From: a virus
Length of the DNA stretch: 64,000 bases
Strand: one strand, 5' to 3'
IMG/VR virus record: IMGVR_UViG_3300032053_000004
Coordinates: 62,001 to 126,000 of that record
In this document: piece after piece, positions 59,885-64,000 of the stretch
How positions within the stretch are numbered: position 1 is the stretch's first letter
Layout: the number at the start of each line of letters is the position of its first letter
Translations under genes and position numbers: made by a program
Notes under the pieces: generated by a model
Told to the model about the DNA's origin: nothing
Seen by the model: the letters and a program-made list of their open reading frames with translations, nothing else
Databases searched by the model: none

Positions 59885-61153
59885 ATGGCAATTTTTCTTG
59901 TCGGATCAACTTTAACTCGTGGAGATTTACAGATCAAACTCCACAACGATCTTGGTTATCTCCAAGATGGGATAGACGTACGTTGGTCAATAACTACATT
60001 TAATGGAGAACCCGTATCAGGTTCAAAACTTCCCGCCATAAAACAAGATACGGGAACTTATTATGCTCCATGGCAGTCTAACGTTAAAAACGGAAACTAT
60101 ATAATTAAATGGGAATATCAAGAAAATCATTGTGAATCTGTAAAATGTGCAGAGCAAAATTTCTTTATTGTTGATCCTTCAAGCTATAATTGTAATCCTT
60201 GTCGTGTTTGTGATACTGGTTTCCCAGAAAAAGGCGGGTATGCTTTCTTAACCGGTTCTCTTTTAGGAAGGAACGATCTTCCTCTTTATTTGAAAAACAG
60301 TGCCGGTTTACCTGCTGATGCTTTCATGGTTTTTTGGACCATTTTGAATGCAGCAGGTCGTCCTATCAACCCACGAACGATTGCTGATCGTGCGACAATA
60401 GGGGAATATTTTGCAAGTTGGTTTGTTGCTGTTCAAAGTGGGGATTATAGGATAAAGTGGGATTGGCAAGAAACTTCTGATTCTCCTCAAACTTCATCTT
60501 GTATTGATTTTTCTGTCATAAATCCGCCGCTTCCATACGCAGTTATGATTTTAGTACCATGCAATGTTATTACTCCTGATTGCGCTCTTAATCCGATAGT
60601 TGTTCCTGGCGTTCTTGTTGCGTGTTGTGATCAGGTCCGTGTTTGTCCAACACCGATGGCTCCTTGTCCTTGTCCTTCTCCAATTTTTGCAACGATTCCT
60701 ATTCCTATGCCAGGTCCTTCAAATTGTTGTGATTTTGAGATCCCGAGAGTTGTTCATCTCGCTTCTCAAGCTTTACCATCGGGCGGTGGATACACGAATC
60801 AACCATCGTACATAATCCCTTCTGGTGTTAGAAAAATTTGTTTTTATATCAATTATACACGTGGTGTTGTTGGCGGTTTTGCAACTTATAGAATCATGTG
60901 GGGGAATGGAACAGAAGAAACTCAAGAAACTTTGATTGATACCTTCGTAGTTGGAGATGATCAAAATGCTTCTCAAGCCATGTTCTTACAAGATCTAGAA
61001 GGTCCTATACCTCAGTCTAACTCTTCAGTTAATTTTATGATTGAAGTCAGCGTTCCCGGAGGACCTAAGACAGTAAGAGTTTTAGCAGCTGAAAAAGGAA
61101 AACCGGGATCACCGGGAACTACTGCAATAACTTTAACAGCCTCTTCGGATTAA
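59885..61153 (+). CDS. Tandem Ig-like fibre protein ending in a short collagen-like piece
   Basis: 422 residues. Two ~100-residue beta repeats align: 'GSTLTRGDLQIKLHNDLGYL ... YYAPWQSNVKNGNYIIKWEY' and 'GSLLGRNDLPLYLKNSAGLP ... EYFASWFVAVQSGDYRIKWD'. A Cys/Pro-rich stretch (~225-285) and a third beta domain follow, then 'KGKPGSPGTT'. The TAA at 61151 is in the same frame as the collagen-like gene that starts four bases later. Probably a fibre shaft or adaptor. Confidence 0.75.
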   Translation: MAIFLVGSTLTRGDLQIKLHNDLGYLQDGIDVRWSITTFNGEPVSGSKLPAIKQDTGTYYAPWQSNVKNGNYIIKWEYQENHCESVKCAEQNFFIVDPSSYNCNPCRVCDTGFPEKGGYAFLTGSLLGRNDLPLYLKNSAGLPADAFMVFWTILNAAGRPINPRTIADRATIGEYFASWFVAVQSGDYRIKWDWQETSDSPQTSSCIDFSVINPPLPYAVMILVPCNVITPDCALNPIVVPGVLVACCDQVRVCPTPMAPCPCPSPIFATIPIPMPGPSNCCDFEIPRVVHLASQALPSGGGYTNQPSYIIPSGVRKICFYINYTRGVVGGFATYRIMWGNGTEETQETLIDTFVVGDDQNASQAMFLQDLEGPIPQSNSSVNFMIEVSVPGGPKTVRVLAAEKGKPGSPGTTAITLTASSD

Positions 61154-61156
61154 TTT

Positions 61157-64000
61157 TTGTCAGTAGACAACCCAAGAGGTGCAAGAGGCTTTATCGGACC
61201 GACAGGCCCGGCTGGATCGACAGGTCCAACGGGCGCTATTGGGCCTGTCGGTACTCAAGGCTCTCCGGGTGCTCCTGGTCCAACTGGTCCAACTGGTGCT
61301 ATTGGTCCTATTGGTACTCAAGGTGTTACTGGGCCTCAAGGATCTCCAGGCCCCACAGGCCCGATAGGTCCGACAGGTCCGACAGGTCCGCAGGGTTCAC
61401 CTGGTTCACCTGGTTCCACTGGATTGATTGGACCTCAGGGGTCTCCTGGTTCACCTGGTCCCACAGGGCCTCAAGGTTCTCCCGGTGTAACCGGTTTAAC
61501 CGGAGCAACGGGTCCTCAAGGTTCCCCTGGTTCCCCTGGTTCCCCTGGCCCCACAGGACCTCAGGGATCACCTGGATCACCTGGCCCCACTGGACCTCGA
61601 GGAACTCAAGGGTCACCTGGTCCAACAGGACCACAGGGGTCTCCTGGTTCCCCCGGCCCCACTGGTGTAACAGGGCCTCAGGGCTCTCCTGGTTCCCCCG
61701 GCCCCACTGGACCCCAGGGTTCTCCTGGCCCCACTGGACCTCAAGGATCGCCGGGTAGTCCTGGTCCAACTGGACCACAAGGTTCACCTGGTTCACCTGG
61801 TTCACCTGGATCACCTGGCCCAACTGGCCCACGTGGTTCTCCCGGTTCACCTGGTTCTCCCGGTTCACCTGGTTCTCCCGGCCCCACTGGACCCCAGGGT
61901 TCTCCTGGCCCCACAGGGCTTCAAGGAACCCAGGGTTCACCTGGTTCTCCTGGACCAACTGGACCAACTGGACCCCAGGGTTCTCCTGGCCCTACAGGCC
62001 CTCAGGGTTCTCCAGGTTCTCCTGGCCCAACTGGTCCTACTGGACCCCAGGGATCACCTGGCCCCACTGGACCCCAGGGTTCTCCTGGCCTGCGTGGGGT
62101 TACTGGAGCTACCGGTCCAACCGGAGCGCGTGGCCCCACTGGACCAACGGGGCCAGTTGGACCAACGGGGCCTCAGGGTTCTCCTGGTAGTCCCGGTCCT
62201 ACTGGTCTGCAAGGCCCGATAGGATCCCCTGGTCCAACCGGTCCTCAAGGTTCTCTTGGATCCCCAGGTCCCGCCGGTCTACAAGGGCCGGTTGGTTCAC
62301 CTGGATTAACTGGACCTCAAGGCCCTCAGGGTTCTCCTGGCCCAACAGGACCAACAGGACCAATTGGTCCTGTACCTTCTTTTTATCCTGCTCCTGTTAG
62401 TACAGCTGTCTTTTCTGGTTTTCAGGCTACACATTCAATATTCACTTCAATTCCTAGCTCTTATATATCTTTAAATTTAAATTCTGAAGCTGATATTATT
62501 TCTTTCTTAAATGTTGCTATTGATTCTTCTGGTGGATCGGTAAACAACACTCCAATAATAAGAATTGTTATCGATAACATACCTGGACCCGAATTTCAAT
62601 TATTCAACGCAAACGCTCAACCTGAAAATTCTTCGGCGGCTTATGTTCTTCGTCGTCCTGCTGGCGTTCACACTTTATGGGGAGAGTGGCGTCGCTCGGC
62701 TGGTAATCGAGTTATGGTTTTGGAGAATGGCTCTCTCGTAGCTTTCTCCAATCAAGGGGTTCAAGGAGCGACTGGCCCACAAGGGCCAACCGGTCCCGCA
62801 GGTGCAACCGGTTCCCAAGGATTAATAGGTTCTCAAGGATTCCAAGGTTCTCCTGGTCCTATTGGACCTCAAGGTGCAACAGGACTGGTCGGACCGACAG
62901 GACCGATTGGTTCTCCAGGCCCGACAGGTCCTCAAGGTGCAACTGGTTTAGCAGGTGAAACTGGTCCTATCGGTCCTCAAGGAACTCAAGGAACAACAGG
63001 AACTCAAGGAGCAACAGGTGTCCAAGGCGTAACTGGATCGACAGGTCCTCAAGGCTCGATTGGTTCCCAAGGATCACCCGGGCCACCTGGTCCAACTGGT
63101 GCCCAGGGTGCAACTGGTGCCCAGGGTGCAACTGGTGTCCAGGGTGCAACTGGATCGACAGGTCCTATCGGTCCACAAGGAACTCAGGGTTCTCCAGGGC
63201 CAACCGGTCCGCAAGGTTCTCCAGGATCAACTGGTGCTGCAGGGTCTACGGGTGTTACAGGACCGCAGGGAAACCCTGGCTCACCGGGTCCTACTGGTCC
63301 AACCGGTCCTCAGGGTTCTCCCGGTCCGACTGGACCTCAAGGATCACCAGGTTCAACCGGACCACAAGGTTCCCCTGGTTCTCCAGGATCGACTGGCGCA
63401 GCAGGTTCCACAGGTCCTCAGGGTTCCCCTGGCTCACCTGGCCCCACTGGACCTCAGGGTTCCCCTGGGTCTCCAGGTCCGACTGGTCCTGCTGGGTCCA
63501 CTGGTGTTACTGGGCCCCAAGGCTCACCGGGGTCTCCAGGACCAACAGGTCCTCAGGGTTCCCCTGGGTCTCCAGGTCCGACTGGTCCTGCTGGAGCCAC
63601 TGGAGCCACGGGTCCTCAGGGCTCTCCAGGTCCTACAGGCCCAGTGGGTCCGACTGGAGTAACTGGGGCCACAGGGCCACAGGGTTCACCTGGTTCTCCA
63701 GGGCCAACTGGCGCACCGGGTCAGACCGGGGTTACTGGACCTCAAGGTTCACCCGGTCCGACTGGTCCTCAGGGTTCACCCGGTAGTACAGGACCAACAG
63801 GTCCTCAGGGTTCCCCTGGCTCACCTGGCCCCACTGGACCTCAGGGTTCCCCTGGGTCTCCAGGTCCGATTGGTCCTCAAGGTTTCCCAGGCTCACCAGG
63901 TCCAACTGGCGCCGCTGGCCCCCAAGGAAGTCCAGGTTCTCCAGGGCCAACTGGCGCAGCTGGGCCTACCGGTGTTACAGGTGCGACTGGGCCTCAAGGT
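61157..64000 (+). CDS. Collagen-like fibre protein (3' end beyond the window)
   Basis: A continuous frame with no stop from TTG 61157 ('[17 protein letters not shown]') to the window edge, at least 948 codons. Gly-X-Y triplets run from 61178 to about 62374 (~133 triplets, mainly GSP, GPT, GPQ), then a ~130-residue globular, beta-rich domain (62375-62755; '[20 protein letters not shown]'), then Gly-X-Y triplets again to the edge. TTG is the only usual start between the previous stop and the first triplet. Such proteins form trimeric fibres on virions. The globular domain probably nucleates trimerisation or binds receptor. Confidence 0.85.
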   Translation, partial: MSVDNPRGARGFIGPTGPAGSTGPTGAIGPVGTQGSPGAPGPTGPTGAIGPIGTQGVTGPQGSPGPTGPIGPTGPTGPQGSPGSPGSTGLIGPQGSPGSPGPTGPQGSPGVTGLTGATGPQGSPGSPGSPGPTGPQGSPGSPGPTGPRGTQGSPGPTGPQGSPGSPGPTGVTGPQGSPGSPGPTGPQGSPGPTGPQGSPGSPGPTGPQGSPGSPGSPGSPGPTGPRGSPGSPGSPGSPGSPGPTGPQGSPGPTGLQGTQGSPGSPGPTGPTGPQGSPGPTGPQGSPGSPGPTGPTGPQGSPGPTGPQGSPGLRGVTGATGPTGARGPTGPTGPVGPTGPQGSPGSPGPTGLQGPIGSPGPTGPQGSLGSPGPAGLQGPVGSPGLTGPQGPQGSPGPTGPTGPIGPVPSFYPAPVSTAVFSGFQATHSIFTSIPSSYISLNLNSEADIISFLNVAIDSSGGSVNNTPIIRIVIDNIPGPEFQLFNANAQPENSSAAYVLRRPAGVHTLWGEWRRSAGNRVMVLENGSLVAFSNQGVQGATGPQGPTGPAGATGSQGLIGSQGFQGSPGPIGPQGATGLVGPTGPIGSPGPTGPQGATGLAGETGPIGPQGTQGTTGTQGATGVQGVTGSTGPQGSIGSQGSPGPPGPTGAQGATGAQGATGVQGATGSTGPIGPQGTQGSPGPTGPQGSPGSTGAAGSTGVTGPQGNPGSPGPTGPTGPQGSPGPTGPQGSPGSTGPQGSPGSPGSTGAAGSTGPQGSPGSPGPTGPQGSPGSPGPTGPAGSTGVTGPQGSPGSPGPTGPQGSPGSPGPTGPAGATGATGPQGSPGPTGPVGPTGVTGATGPQGSPGSPGPTGAPGQTGVTGPQGSPGPTGPQGSPGSTGPTGPQGSPGSPGPTGPQGSPGSPGPIGPQGFPGSPGPTGAAGPQGSPGSPGPTGAAGPTGVTGATGPQG
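61178..62374 (+). repeat. Collagen-coding nine-base repeat, first segment
   Basis: Nine-base periodic DNA (GGN-x-x-x units such as GGTTCTCCT, GGCCCCACT) encoding uninterrupted Gly-X-Y. Many 18- to 45-base near-identical blocks make it a hotspot for slippage, and it is far richer in G+C than its surroundings. Confidence 0.9.
62756..64000 (+). repeat. Collagen-coding nine-base repeat, second segment
   Basis: As the first segment, but with more GAT/GVT/GAA-type triplets near its start and many [12 protein letters not shown] blocks later; it continues past the window edge. Confidence 0.9.

Noticed and set aside
61326-63950. Long open frames on the minus strand and shifted + frames opposite the collagen-like gene
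   Set aside because: They arise from the nine-base periodicity of Gly-X-Y codons; they have unnatural compositions, and one + frame (TTG 61157) is open throughout.
61178-64000. Possible CRISPR-like array
   Set aside because: Periodicity is nine bases and in frame with Gly-X-Y coding; there are no constant repeats with unique spacers.

Overview
The window looks like part of the genome of a large tailed bacteriophage (Caudoviricetes). It is AT-rich and densely packed, with many ATGA-type stop/start overlaps, and nearly everything is on the + strand. It carries a terminase large subunit, portal, prohead protease, scaffold-like protein and major capsid protein, together with a near-complete private replication apparatus. 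That content, and the fact that sheath, baseplate and lysis genes are not seen in 64 kb, suggests a much larger (probably jumbo) genome. No tRNA, rRNA, integrase, CRISPR array or IS element was recognised. The host cannot be read directly.

Layout. (1) 1-22,076, DNA metabolism: a partial sigma-like gene; unknown and zinc-ribbon proteins; bacterial-type clamp-loader subunits delta' and delta; a class II (B12-dependent) ribonucleotide reductase; an NAD+-dependent DNA ligase split into two genes in opposite orientation; a RecD2-like helicase; a Mre11/SbcD-like nuclease; a Cas4/RecB-like Fe-S nuclease; a probable sliding clamp; a Rad50/SbcC-like C-terminal ATPase half; a TOPRIM primase; DnaX; a NusG-like factor; and a 5'-3' FEN-type exonuclease. 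The phage probably builds much of its own replisome. (2) 22,077-24,754: a structured leader, a protein with two tandem sigma-region-4-like HTH units, a protein whose N-terminal domain recurs twice elsewhere, and an Ig/BACON-like protein. (3) 24,758-47,591, head module: several large unknown, probably virion proteins, terminase, portal, prohead protease, scaffold-like protein, probable decoration protein and major capsid protein, interrupted by a GIY-YIG homing endonuclease gene and a decayed second copy. (4) 47,588-51,328: a minus-strand cassette of six genes whose centrepiece is a membrane-anchored GT51 peptidoglycan glycosyltransferase, a cell-wall synthesis enzyme that is odd for a phage. 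(5) 51,390-64,000: more unknown structural proteins, an EDxHD-type endonuclease fused to a Mom-like GNAT domain, a SWIM-finger protein, strongly translated structural proteins, a TIM-barrel enzyme, Ig-like fibre proteins and a huge collagen-like protein running off the right edge.

Two patterns cut across modules. A short motif (ASVRFAE and variants R-x-A-E followed by acidic or Gln-rich sequence) occurs in the prohead protease, scaffold-like protein, portal C-terminus and other candidate virion proteins, and could be the maturation-protease cleavage signal. Several start codons lie inside, or just behind, intergenic hairpins rather than behind a Shine-Dalgarno sequence.
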